DNA of 6,555 nucleotides from Candidatus Hydrogenedentota bacterium (lineage in GTDB: Bacteria > Hydrogenedentota > Hydrogenedentia > Hydrogenedentales > CAITNO01): contig SLFT01000330.1 in assembly GCA_007124105.1 (NCBI GenBank), forward strand, positions 1 through 6,555. The letters run 5' to 3'. The notes under the pieces were generated by a model. The model did not search any database. It worked only from the letters and a program-made list of their open reading frames with translations, and was not told the origin of the DNA. The translations under genes and the position numbers were made by a program. Below are positions 1-6,018 of this stretch, piece by piece. Numbering within the stretch: position 1 is the stretch's first letter; every line of letters starts with the position of its first letter.

Positions 1-666
1 GCAGCCATCCGGGAAGGAATCCTTACGGAGGAGATCATGCCTGTTGTAACTCCTGACGGCAAAACAGTGGACAAGGATAATATCGTGCGCGGCGACACCA
101 CCCTTGAAAAGCTGGCGCGACTCAAACCGGTTTTTAAGGAAGACGGCACCCTCACGGCTGGCAACTCCAGTTCCTTGACAGACGGCGCGTCAGCGGTAAT
201 TGTCATGCGCGAAGACAAGGCGCGGGCATTGGGCTACACGCCGCTCGCCGCGTTCCGCAGTTGGTCCTATGACGCAGTGGACCCGGCGGGCCAGATGCTG
301 ATGGGGCCCGCGATCTCAATGCCAAAGGCGCTGTCGCGCGCGGGCATGACCCTTGCAGACGTGGATGTTGTGGATATTCACGAGGCCTTTGCGGCGCAGG
401 TGTTGTGCGTTCTCAAAGCGCTCAATGACGACGTCTTCGCAAAGGAAAACCTTGGAATGGACAAGGCCTGTGGCGAAATCAATCCGGAGTCGGTAAACCT
501 GTATGGCGGGTCGGTGGCGCTGGGCCATCCCTTCGGCGCCACGGGCGCGCGTATGGTAACCACCCTCGCAAATGAATTGGCGCGAAGCGGAAAGGGCGTC
601 GCCCTCCTGGGTATTTGTGGCGCCGGCGGTGTATCCGCTGGAGCAATCCTTGAGAATGTCAATTAG
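1..666 (+). CDS. 3-ketoacyl-CoA thiolase (acetyl-CoA acyltransferase), FadI/HADHB type, 5' end missing
   Basis: This is the C-terminal 221 residues of a thiolase, the enzyme that releases acetyl-CoA from 3-ketoacyl-CoA in the last step of beta-oxidation. The frame is open from base 1, and the Met at 37 is internal, not a start. Seen directly: the substrate-loop block GNSSSLTDGASA, the HEAFA motif (379-393), the catalytic His in GHPFGATG (523-546), and the second catalytic Cys in ICGAGG (Cys codon 616-618), followed by a normal C-terminus. In this family HEAFA rather than NEAFA, together with NLYGGSVALGHPFGATGAR, points to the FadI / trifunctional-protein beta-subunit branch rather than biosynthetic PhaA/AtoB thiolases. 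The nucleophilic Cys (near residue 90 in the family) lies outside the window, so activity cannot be judged. A partner FadJ-like hydratase/dehydrogenase would be expected upstream, which is inference. The family assignment is firm; the exact branch is less so. Confidence 0.93.
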   Translation, partial: AAIREGILTEEIMPVVTPDGKTVDKDNIVRGDTTLEKLARLKPVFKEDGTLTAGNSSSLTDGASAVIVMREDKARALGYTPLAAFRSWSYDAVDPAGQMLMGPAISMPKALSRAGMTLADVDVVDIHEAFAAQVLCVLKALNDDVFAKENLGMDKACGEINPESVNLYGGSVALGHPFGATGARMVTTLANELARSGKGVALLGICGAGGVSAGAILENVN

Positions 667-678
667 TGCTTTTTTTTT
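642..678 (+). terminator. Possible weak intrinsic terminator of the thiolase gene
   Basis: A run of nine T (670-678) begins right after the thiolase stop. In front of it is only an imperfect hairpin: AGCA (642-645) pairs with TGCT (667-670), and inside it TTGA (650-653) pairs with TCAA (659-662) around a 5-base loop, with a mostly unpaired 4 x 4 internal loop between. The T-tract is convincing, but the stem is short, AT-rich and overlaps the end of the coding sequence. Confidence 0.3.
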
Positions 679-714
679 CGATCTGCCACCATCAACGCGA
701 AGAACTTGTATCGG

Positions 715-741
715 AAAAACGTAGACGCGGCATCTTGCCGC
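715..741 (-). terminator. Possible intrinsic terminator of the ribokinase gene
   Basis: Read on the minus strand, one base after the ribokinase TAA comes GCGGCAAGATGCCGC (741-727), a perfect 6-bp GC-rich stem with a 3-base loop. Seven bases later comes a run of five T (719-715). The stem is good and well placed. The T-run is short and further from the stem than usual, so this may be a weak terminator or a 3' stabilising hairpin. Confidence 0.45.
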
Positions 742-742
742 C

Positions 743-1660
743 TTATGCTTTTGCAAGAAATTGGTTCACCGCATTGAGATGCGGCATGGAAGGTTGTGCG
801 CCTTCCACTGTAGCGGCCAGTGCGCCTGCCGCGTTTGCAAAGCGCAGCGCCTCATCAAGGGACATCTGTTCCCACGCAACGCCCAGCGCCGCCGTGAATG
901 CGTCGCCCGCCGCCGTGGTGTCCACGGCGGTCACGGCGAAGGCGGGGACATGCAGTTCTTCCGCGCCGTAATAGAGGCAACCGTGTGCCCCCAGTTTCAT
1001 GACGACCTGGGCAACGCCCATGTCGCGTAGTTTTCTCGCGGCGCTTCTTGCCGTGTCTATTGATGTTACGGCGATACCGGTTAACGCTTCTGCTTCTGTT
1101 TCGTTGGGCGACACAATGGAAGCGCGCGCAAGAGTCTCCGGCGCCACCGCACGCGCCTGACCCACATCCAGAATGGAGAAGCACTGGACTTCTTGCGCCA
1201 GGCGCAATGTTGCGTCCATTGTTTCCAGTGGGATTTCCAACTGAGTGATAACGACGTCGGCTTGGGCAATGGTAGCGCGCAATGCCGCAATATCCGCCGG
1301 CAACAGTTCATAGTTGGCCCCGGGCGCAACCATGATGGCATTTTGCCCTGAGTCTGTAAGCAGGATCAGCGCGGCGCCCGTCGGGACCTTTGTTGTCGTT
1401 TTCAAATGATCCAGCGAGATGCCCTCATGGATAAACCCTTCCCGTTGTAACGCGCCAAAGGAATCGTCGCCCACAACGCCGACAAAGGTCACCGAAGCGC
1501 CGAGACGCGCTGCGGCAACAGCCTGATTGGCGCCTTTGCCGCCGTGCGCGGTCATGAATTGTTTTCCGGTAAGCGATTCACCCGGCTTGGGCAGTCGCGC
1601 AACGCGCATAATAAGGTCCATGTTTGCGCTTCCAACAACAATGATCTTTTTGGACTCCAT
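743..1660 (-). CDS. rbsK: Ribokinase (PfkB-family sugar kinase)
   Basis: Cytoplasmic kinase that uses ATP to phosphorylate D-ribose to ribose 5-phosphate, feeding the pentose phosphate pathway. The 305-residue product matches the family length (E. coli RbsK, 309). Motifs in order: N-terminal GSANMDL with sugar-binding Asn13 and Asp15; PfkB signature GGKGANQ (40-46); Glu142 in QLEIP, matching the family's ribose-contacting Glu; NETEAE (186-191); and the anion-hole/catalytic motif DTTAAGD (247-253) with Asp253 as base. The C-terminal GAQPS (287-291) fits the potassium-binding loop of ribokinases. I chose the start at 1660 because AAAGGA (1675-1670, minus) sits 9 bases upstream and MESKKIIVVGSANMD fits the family N-terminus. 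The in-frame ATG at 1702 would add 14 unrelated residues. One oddity is LDVGQAR (164-170) where ribokinases usually have NPAPAR or a similar Pro-containing loop. No ribose transporter or regulator is adjacent. Another PfkB sugar substrate remains possible. Confidence 0.92.
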   Translation of the reverse strand: MESKKIIVVGSANMDLIMRVARLPKPGESLTGKQFMTAHGGKGANQAVAAARLGASVTFVGVVGDDSFGALQREGFIHEGISLDHLKTTTKVPTGAALILLTDSGQNAIMVAPGANYELLPADIAALRATIAQADVVITQLEIPLETMDATLRLAQEVQCFSILDVGQARAVAPETLARASIVSPNETEAEALTGIAVTSIDTARSAARKLRDMGVAQVVMKLGAHGCLYYGAEELHVPAFAVTAVDTTAAGDAFTAALGVAWEQMSLDEALRFANAAGALAATVEGAQPSMPHLNAVNQFLAKA

Positions 1661-1830
1661 GGAATAGATTCCTTTGTATCGCTGAACTTCAGACGCTTCC
1701 ACAAAACTTTGGTCGGGGACGTTGGATATGTTTGACGGGCCGCAGCACGGATTTAGCTAAGATGCCTATTGTACAAGTCCCGGGTATTATGTATCCAGAC
1801 GCCGGAACAGGAGTCCCCTGGAAACTTTCA

Positions 1831-1859
1831 TGAACATAGGAGAATATACAAGATATACT
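1831..1859 (+). promoter_or_regulatory. Candidate sigma70-type promoter (upstream copy)
   Basis: TGAACA (1831-1836, 4 of 6 to the -35 consensus) lies 17 bases before TATACT (1854-1859, 5 of 6 to the -10 consensus). A start near 1866 would leave a leader of about 135 bases before the gene at 2001. The match is by eye against the E. coli consensus, which may not hold in this organism. Confidence 0.35.
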
Positions 1860-1875
1860 GGACACACCGAGAAGA

Positions 1876-1905
1876 TTGGCGTATCATATTCAGGTAGTGT
1901 ATAGT
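1876..1905 (+). promoter_or_regulatory. Candidate sigma70-type promoter (downstream copy)
   Basis: TTGGCG (1876-1881, 4 of 6) lies 18 bases before TATAGT (1900-1905, 5 of 6). Transcription would start near 1912, just before the cluster of inverted repeats, giving a leader of about 90 bases. It is an alternative to, or in tandem with, the candidate at 1831. Confidence 0.35.
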
Positions 1906-1922
1906 CTTACGAAACAAACAGA

Positions 1923-1969
1923 CGCGCCAGGTATGCGCGACGGACGTTTTCAAAACGTTGCGTACAACG
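1923..1969. promoter_or_regulatory. Cluster of three short inverted repeats in the leader of the surface-protein gene
   Basis: Three perfect inverted repeats sit back to back. CGCGC (1923-1927) pairs with GCGCG (1935-1939) across a 7-base loop. ACGTTTT-C-AAAACGT (1944-1958) is an odd palindrome with one central base. CGTTG (1956-1960) pairs with CAACG (1965-1969) across CGTA. The second and third overlap by three bases, so as RNA they could not both form fully. The tight 15-base palindrome looks more like a protein-binding operator than an RNA stem. The function is unknown. Confidence 0.4.
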
Positions 1970-2000
1970 GGTTGATAACAGTCTGGAAGAGAAGAATGTT

Positions 2001-3803
2001 ATGAAAACATCTATCTTGAAAGAGTTGCCGCTTCTTTCAACTATTCTTATGCTGGCCTTGCTAACAGGCGTATCCGTTGCGTCTTATGCAGATACTTCCA
2101 GGTATGAGGGCGCTTCGGTACATGACGAGATGGAAGGCAAGCAAGAAGAAGTAGGCGAGGGACATGAGGGAGAGGAAGCGCCCGTTGCAGAAGGGGAAGA
2201 CACGCAGGAAGGAGAACCCCCTGGCGATGAGGTTCCGGTTGAGGGCGAAGAGCCTCCGTTTGAAGGCGAACCACCCATAGACAGCGATCCGCCCGGTGAT
2301 CCGGGACGTCTTGTGGGGGTATCGCTGATTGCGCCGAGGGGCGATATTGTGGTGTCCTCGAATGCGGAGATGGTTTCCTTCCTATTGGCGGCCAAGGCAG
2401 ATGTTGATGACGGCGACCTTGATCCAGACCGGATAGCCGTGTTGTTCGCCATTGATGATCTGCCTTATCAGGCTGGATGGCATGAAGGCGGATTCTTTTT
2501 CCTGAACGTGAAAGCGCCTGCCGCCTCTTTTTTCGAGGAGCAAGCGGAAGGCGAGGCCGCCGGCAATGGGAGTGAAGGGCCTGAGGCCGAGTTGGAAGTA
2601 CATGTAATTGCGTACGATATGCAAGATGAATCCGCGTATTTTGCAAGTCCAGCTTACATGATACGTTTGCGTACGGCATACGATTTATCTCAAAACGGTT
2701 TTGTGGACAATCCATTCCTGGCGCTGTCCGCGCCCGGCGATCAGTGGCAGGCGCTTGTTGCCGGTGATGAATGCCCGAAGGCAGTGGTCATGACATCCAT
2801 AACACCCGGCGACGGGTATACGCCGTTGTTCATACAGAACCCGACCTACCCCGAGCAGATTACCAGTGTCTGGGCGCCTAATGCGTTGGTCGAGCCAGAA
2901 GAATACGGCATTGTAATTGTGGCGACGGCCTGTTCCCCCGATGCGCTGTATTGGCCCTATGAGACTTCGACGATGTACGCGTCCGAGCCGGGACGACTGA
3001 CACAGGATGGCGCCTACACGGACATCAGCGTTGTTGTCAGCCGTGATCAGGGGCGTACGTTTGAAGATGTGACGCCGTTGCGCCTCGCCGCGCATCCCAT
3101 TCGTATTCAGTTTGGTCGGTTGACGGAGCGCGACGGTTACCAAACGGTATTTCACGGGTTCCCTACCCTGGTGGACAGCGACACCATTACAGGTATACGC
3201 CTGGTGCCCCTTAACGGGCAATGGTCGCGGGACGGGGTGGTGGATTATGGCAAGCCTTATCCTGGAGGCGTACACAGCGTTGATTTACACCGGTTGTACG
3301 CACTGGCCCCGTTTGATCTTATTCATCCCGCTGAACTGTCCGTCGAACCGCAACCAACCAGCCCGTATAATTACGGCGCTGTCAGAGTAAACGATCCGAA
3401 GACGGCAACATTCACCTTGACCAACATTGGCGGTGAAATGTTGCAGTGCAGACTCGAACTTGATGATAAGGACGGCGTTTTCTTTTTGCAGGGCGTCAAC
3501 GAAATGCTAATCGAGCCAGGCGACAAGCGAGAAGTGAGAGTACAGTTTAACCCCGGCGACGCCCGGTCATACGAAGCGACCCTTTCATTCTACGGCGGCG
3601 AGAACAGTCCGCAACGGTTAACCCTGCTGGGACGCGGCATTCCAAAGGAAAAAAGCATTCAACCATTAGGATGCGGCCCGACAGACGCTCGACGCGGCAT
3701 TGATGTCGGCGCATGGTTGTTGGGCGCGCTTGTAGTGGCGTTGCTCTATTGGCGCGACAGGCGAGATGCCGCCGCGCGTGTTTCCGGGACACGGACGAAC
3801 TGA
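2001..3803 (+). CDS. Secreted, surface-anchored protein with acidic linker, ASH/HYDIN-like domain and C-terminal Cys-TM-Arg sorting signal
   Basis: A 600-residue exported protein that I do not recognise by name. Residues 1-30 are a Sec signal peptide (Lys2 and Lys7, hydrophobic core 10-25, likely cut after SYA-30). Residues 41-102 are an acidic low-complexity Glu/Gly/Pro linker with EGE and EGEPP repeats. Residues about 104-226 look like a beta-sandwich domain (SLIAPRGDIVVSSNAE...), interrupted at 178-196 by a second small Glu/Gly-rich patch. DLSQNGFVDNPF (228-239) resembles half of an EF-hand or dockerin loop. Residues 240-440 are unassigned. Residues about 445-547 resemble an ASH/HYDIN-type Ig-like domain (FTLTNIGGEMLQCRLEL ... 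IEPGDKREVRVQFNPGD ... LTLLGRG). The tail has LGCGP (556-560), a helix (569-584) and RDRR (585-588). The start at 2001 is preceded by purine-rich GGAAGAGAAG (1985-1994), a loose ribosome site. It is probably anchored in or on the envelope; an adhesive or structural role is inference. Confidence 0.85.
   Translation: MKTSILKELPLLSTILMLALLTGVSVASYADTSRYEGASVHDEMEGKQEEVGEGHEGEEAPVAEGEDTQEGEPPGDEVPVEGEEPPFEGEPPIDSDPPGDPGRLVGVSLIAPRGDIVVSSNAEMVSFLLAAKADVDDGDLDPDRIAVLFAIDDLPYQAGWHEGGFFFLNVKAPAASFFEEQAEGEAAGNGSEGPEAELEVHVIAYDMQDESAYFASPAYMIRLRTAYDLSQNGFVDNPFLALSAPGDQWQALVAGDECPKAVVMTSITPGDGYTPLFIQNPTYPEQITSVWAPNALVEPEEYGIVIVATACSPDALYWPYETSTMYASEPGRLTQDGAYTDISVVVSRDQGRTFEDVTPLRLAAHPIRIQFGRLTERDGYQTVFHGFPTLVDSDTITGIRLVPLNGQWSRDGVVDYGKPYPGGVHSVDLHRLYALAPFDLIHPAELSVEPQPTSPYNYGAVRVNDPKTATFTLTNIGGEMLQCRLELDDKDGVFFLQGVNEMLIEPGDKREVRVQFNPGDARSYEATLSFYGGENSPQRLTLLGRGIPKEKSIQPLGCGPTDARRGIDVGAWLLGALVVALLYWRDRRDAAARVSGTRTN
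2121..2306 (+). repeat. Low-complexity acidic Glu/Gly/Pro linker coding segment
   Basis: This part of the surface-protein gene encodes residues 41-102, made almost only of Glu, Gly, Pro, Asp and Val, with recurring EGE, EGEEPP and EGEPP units. The units vary in codon choice (gaaggcgaa, gagggcgaa, gaaggggaa), so this is a degenerate protein-level repeat rather than an exact DNA tandem repeat. Such segments usually act as flexible spacers between the membrane or wall and folded domains. Confidence 0.75.
3666..3764 (+). other. C-terminal sorting-signal-like tail (LGCGP, membrane helix, RDRR)
   Basis: Encodes residues 556-588 of the surface protein: LGCGP with a single Cys (558), a short polar stretch, a hydrophobic helix VGAWLLGALVVALLYW (569-584), then a basic cluster RDRR. 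This three-part order matches the general plan of prokaryotic CTERM signals, especially the Cys-containing GC-TM-Arg type known from Myxococcota (MYXO-CTERM / GC_trans_RRR). Those are cut by dedicated proteases and probably lipidated at Cys. Twelve residues follow the basic cluster, longer than usual. No sorting protease is encoded in the window. Confidence 0.6.
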
Positions 3804-3831
3804 TTGCCGGTAGACCGGGACAACCCAGAAC

Positions 3832-4875
3832 ATGGCGGTACAAACAGACGAACAACGCATCAAGGAACAGGCGCTCGCCGAGCTTAACCGTTATCCTTTC
3901 AAGCCTGCCTGGTGGTTGACAAACAGGCATGGCCAAACCATCTGGGGCGCGGTTGTACGCAAGAAACTCGGACATATTGGCGCGCCGTCAATGCGCCGCG
4001 AGCGTTGGGACACACCGGACAACGATTTCCTGGACCTGTTGTTTCTGGACGGCAACAGCCGGGCGCCGGTGGTTGTATTGTTTCACGGCATGGAAGGGTC
4101 GGCCCGCTCTTTTTACATCCCTGGGTATGCGCGGCATTTCAAGCGGCTCGGATGGAACTTCGTGGTCATGTTTTTCCGTTCCTGCGGTTTCGAGATGAAT
4201 CGCACCGCCAAACTCTATCACCTGGGCGCGGTGGAAGACCCGGAATATGCGCTGACGCGGCTTCGCGAGCGTTATCCTGATCAACCCGTTTATGCCATTG
4301 GCATATCGCTTGGCGGCAATGTACTTGGCAAGTGGCTTGGCGAACAGGGCGTCCGTGCGTGCGCCTATGTTGATGCGGCGGCGATGGTGTCCCCGCCTTT
4401 TGATCCGCTTGCCGCCGCGCCCCGTTTTCACAAAGAGCTGTTCGGTTTGTATGCGCGGCATTTTGTGAAGACCCTTGTGCCAAAGGCGCTGGACGTGGCC
4501 CGGCGTTTCCCCGGCCTGTTGGATGAAGAGGCTGTGAGGCGCGCAAACGATTTCTATACCTTTGATACCGCGGTTACCGCGCAATTGAACGGTTACAAAG
4601 ACGCCGAGGATTACTGGGCGCATACCGCTTGCGGTCAGTTTCTGCAAGGCATTCGCGTCCCCACGCTGCTCGTGGCCGCTGAAGACGACCAGTTCATATT
4701 GCCCGAATGTCTCCCCCGCGCCATTGCGGACCAGTCGCCTTATCTGTACCCACAGTTTTCCAGGCGTGGCGGCCATGTCGGGTTTGTCGCCGGTCCCGCG
4801 CCAGGATGTACACGATATTGGTATGAGGAACAGACCCTTCGGTTCTTCAGGGTTCAATTGCGATTGCGTTCCTGA
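3832..4875 (+). CDS. Alpha/beta-fold hydrolase, YheT/ABHD family
   Basis: A 347-residue hydrolase, close to the usual YheT length of about 340. Family hallmarks: the N-terminal block YPFKPAWWLTNRHGQTIWGA (21-40), oxyanion motif LFHGMEGS (83-90), nucleophile elbow GISLGG (157-162) with Ser159, DAEDYW (257-262), the acid in AAEDDQF (Asp285 or Asp286), and GGHVGF (313-318) with catalytic His315. The full triad is present, so it should be an active serine esterase or lipase-like enzyme; the natural substrate of this family is not well defined. It has no signal peptide or membrane segment and is likely cytoplasmic. The start at 3832 is 28 bases after the surface-protein stop with only a weak GGGA (3817-3820) upstream, which suggests co-transcription with that gene. 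Longer minus-strand frames over this region are shadows. Confidence 0.92.
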   Translation: MAVQTDEQRIKEQALAELNRYPFKPAWWLTNRHGQTIWGAVVRKKLGHIGAPSMRRERWDTPDNDFLDLLFLDGNSRAPVVVLFHGMEGSARSFYIPGYARHFKRLGWNFVVMFFRSCGFEMNRTAKLYHLGAVEDPEYALTRLRERYPDQPVYAIGISLGGNVLGKWLGEQGVRACAYVDAAAMVSPPFDPLAAAPRFHKELFGLYARHFVKTLVPKALDVARRFPGLLDEEAVRRANDFYTFDTAVTAQLNGYKDAEDYWAHTACGQFLQGIRVPTLLVAAEDDQFILPECLPRAIADQSPYLYPQFSRRGGHVGFVAGPAPGCTRYWYEEQTLRFFRVQLRLRS

Positions 4876-4889
4876 TTCACGCTGTGTTT

Positions 4890-4903
4890 CAGCGGCATCG
4901 CTG
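4890..4903. repeat. Small perfect inverted repeat between the hydrolase and membrane-protein genes
   Basis: CAGCG (4890-4894) and CGCTG (4899-4903) form a 5-bp stem with a GCAT loop in the 43-bp gap. No T-tract follows, so it is not an intrinsic terminator. It lies directly upstream of the TATCAT box at 4907 and could be an operator, a processing hairpin or chance. Confidence 0.3.
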
Positions 4904-4912
4904 TGGTATCAT
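4904..4912 (+). promoter_or_regulatory. Candidate extended -10 box immediately before the membrane-protein gene
   Basis: TGGTATCAT (4904-4912) fits an extended -10 element: TGn followed by TATCAT, 5 of 6 to consensus. No good -35 is seen at the usual distance, as expected for the extended type. Transcription would begin almost on the ATG at 4919, giving a leaderless mRNA. That fits the absence of a Shine-Dalgarno sequence there, but chance is a real alternative. Confidence 0.25.
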
Positions 4913-4918
4913 GAAACG

Positions 4919-5887
4919 ATGAAGATAGGATTGGATAAGACGCGTATACAGGCGCTCTTGATTGCTGTGCCGGTCGTTATACTTGTAGCGGCGGGCCTGT
5001 ATTACTTTTTCTTTATACGGCCTACTTATGGGGTGTTTCATGAGCCCTGGCTGGCCCAGGATACCGCTGTGCGCGTAGTGTTGAAGCCGGTGCTGGTGCA
5101 ATCTTATGTATCCTCCCTTGCGCCGACCGGGTCGCGGTTCATTTCCGGCGTGCCCCAGGTAAGCTCGTTGCAGCAGTTTGCCTTTCGCACCGAATGGATA
5201 CACAAGATGCCCTTCGAGTTTTCGTTTCTGTTGGACCAGCGTTCACCGGAATACTTCGGCGTGTTACTTTTTGTGCGTGAACATCCGGCTTCTGAAGCGT
5301 TTGACAGTCTGGTTGACAATTCCGGTTTTTTTAATGGGCTGTATCCGATACGTTGGGAACAGCAGCGCATGTCGCGTCAGGGAACGGGACAGCTGATAGC
5401 TTCGGCTACCCTGCCTATTCCGTCCGCAACGCGCGCATCCGTATCGGAATCGTGGCCGCGCTACATCCCCATTGACGCGCCGCCGGTGACAGGCCGTCGT
5501 TTCATTGAGATAGCCGTAAATAATCGCAATGGCGCGCTTATGGAACTGCATGGCGCGTTGGAGCGGGCAGTGACGCCATGGGCCGACGTGAATCTGGAAC
5601 GGCGTATGCGCCAATTATGGCCTGTAATTCTGGACGCGCGTCTCACCGCCGATCTGGCTGGAAGCGACAGGCTTGTATTTGCGGCGGAAATTGTGTGCGC
5701 CACGCCCATTGAAGCCAATGACGTGCGGTTGACTGTACAGAACGCCGCCGAGGCGGTGGGGCGGTATTTGCGGAGCACTCACGGGTTTGAATTGAATGGA
5801 AGCGCTACAGTTTCCGGGGACACGGTTCACGGTGAATATGTACTGTCCGATTTCGAGGCGCGGTTGCGGCGGGCATTGGGAGGATAG
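4919..5887 (+). CDS. Unrecognised single-pass membrane-anchored extracytoplasmic protein
   Basis: A 322-residue protein I cannot assign to a family. The N-terminus is short and basic (MKIGLDKTR), followed by one strong hydrophobic helix at about 11-33 ending YYFFFIRP, with no obvious cleavage site. The remaining ~290 residues are therefore predicted to sit outside the cytoplasm on a signal anchor. The body is mixed: PWLAQDTAVRVVLKPVLVQSY near the membrane, an aromatic-rich middle (residues 95-145), and an Arg-rich, probably alpha/beta C-terminal half. It has one Cys (260) and no repeats or catalytic motif that I can see. I chose ATG 4919 because it puts the helix in signal-anchor position. 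The frame stays open back to 4724 only by overlapping the end of the hydrolase gene. No clear Shine-Dalgarno sequence precedes it. It lies 43 bp after the hydrolase on the same strand, so co-transcription is possible. Confidence 0.8.
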   Translation: MKIGLDKTRIQALLIAVPVVILVAAGLYYFFFIRPTYGVFHEPWLAQDTAVRVVLKPVLVQSYVSSLAPTGSRFISGVPQVSSLQQFAFRTEWIHKMPFEFSFLLDQRSPEYFGVLLFVREHPASEAFDSLVDNSGFFNGLYPIRWEQQRMSRQGTGQLIASATLPIPSATRASVSESWPRYIPIDAPPVTGRRFIEIAVNNRNGALMELHGALERAVTPWADVNLERRMRQLWPVILDARLTADLAGSDRLVFAAEIVCATPIEANDVRLTVQNAAEAVGRYLRSTHGFELNGSATVSGDTVHGEYVLSDFEARLRRALGG

Positions 5888-5952
5888 GAGTGAGGGATGG
5901 CGCGGTACTGGCGTTTTCTGATTTTTTGTGACAGACATTCCGTGGCGCCGGG

Positions 5953-5974
5953 AGTTCTATGAGGGGCAAGAACT
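5953..5974 (+). promoter_or_regulatory. Hairpin in the leader of the methionine synthase gene
   Basis: AGTTCT (5953-5958) and AGAACT (5969-5974) form a perfect 6-bp stem with a 10-base loop. The stem contains the ATG region of the possible leader ORF at 5959. It has no T-tract, so it is not a terminator. No SAM-I, SAH or cobalamin riboswitch core could be recognised in 5888-6029. Confidence 0.3.
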
Positions 5975-6015
5975 GGGGGAAATGCAATAGTATATTTACA
6001 CCTTACAACCTTTAA
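5959..6015 (+). CDS. Possible 18-residue leader peptide upstream of the methionine synthase gene
   Basis: ATG at 5959 opens an 18-codon frame (MRGKNWGKCNSIFTPYNL) ending in TAA at 6013-6015. GGGAG (5950-5954) lies 4 bases upstream, a close but usable ribosome site. The stop overlaps the AAGGA ribosome site of the next gene, an arrangement that could couple translation of the two. The peptide has no Met run, so it is not a classical amino-acid attenuator. A short frame like this can easily occur by chance, and nothing else supports expression. Confidence 0.25.
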   Translation: MRGKNWGKCNSIFTPYNL

Positions 6016-6018
6016 GGA
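6014..6018 (+). promoter_or_regulatory. Ribosome binding site of the methionine synthase gene
   Basis: AAGGA lies 11 bases before the ATG at 6030, slightly longer than the optimum, with a very AT-rich spacer (AAATATAATTT). It supports 6030 as the start. The next in-frame ATG (6096) lies inside the conserved DGAAGTM motif and has no such site. Confidence 0.6.

Larger units (their letters stand above)
1661..2000. other. 340-bp divergent intergenic region
   Basis: The region separates the ribokinase (leftward) from the surface-protein gene (rightward). It contains the ribokinase Shine-Dalgarno sequence (1670-1675, minus), two rightward promoter-like sequences (1831-1859 and 1876-1905), three small inverted repeats (1923-1939, 1944-1958, 1956-1969) and a purine-rich ribosome site before 2001. 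I found no convincing leftward promoter for the ribokinase gene, no RNA gene and no credible small protein. The stretch 1740-1830 holds nothing I can name. Confidence 0.6.

Noticed and set aside
1661..1702. Longer start for the ribokinase at ATG 1702
   Set aside because: It adds 14 residues outside the family pattern, while ATG 1660 has AAAGGA at a good distance and gives the normal N-terminus.
1762..1833. 23-codon frame in the divergent intergenic region
   Set aside because: No ribosome site, no recognisable sequence, and it precedes the candidate promoters.
1830..1904. 24-codon frame overlapping the candidate promoters
   Set aside because: Only a weak GGAAA upstream, and it spans both -10 boxes, so it would not be transcribed whole from either.
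2047..2715. 222-codon minus-strand open frame opposite the surface-protein gene
   Set aside because: Its composition (Pro/Arg/Leu-rich) is that of a reverse complement of the acidic linker, and the plus strand has a signal peptide and known domain type.
3988..4857. 289-codon minus-strand open frame opposite the hydrolase
   Set aside because: It lies entirely within a gene with a complete catalytic triad on the plus strand, and its translation shows no recognisable domain. It is a GC-driven shadow frame.
4724..4918. Upstream extension of the membrane-protein frame to ATG 4724
   Set aside because: It would overlap about 150 bases of the well-supported hydrolase gene, including the catalytic His codon, and bury the signal anchor. 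ATG 4919 is better.
5911..5930. T-tract (5922-5927) as terminator after the membrane-protein gene
   Set aside because: Only a 3-bp stem could be drawn upstream, which is too weak for an intrinsic terminator.
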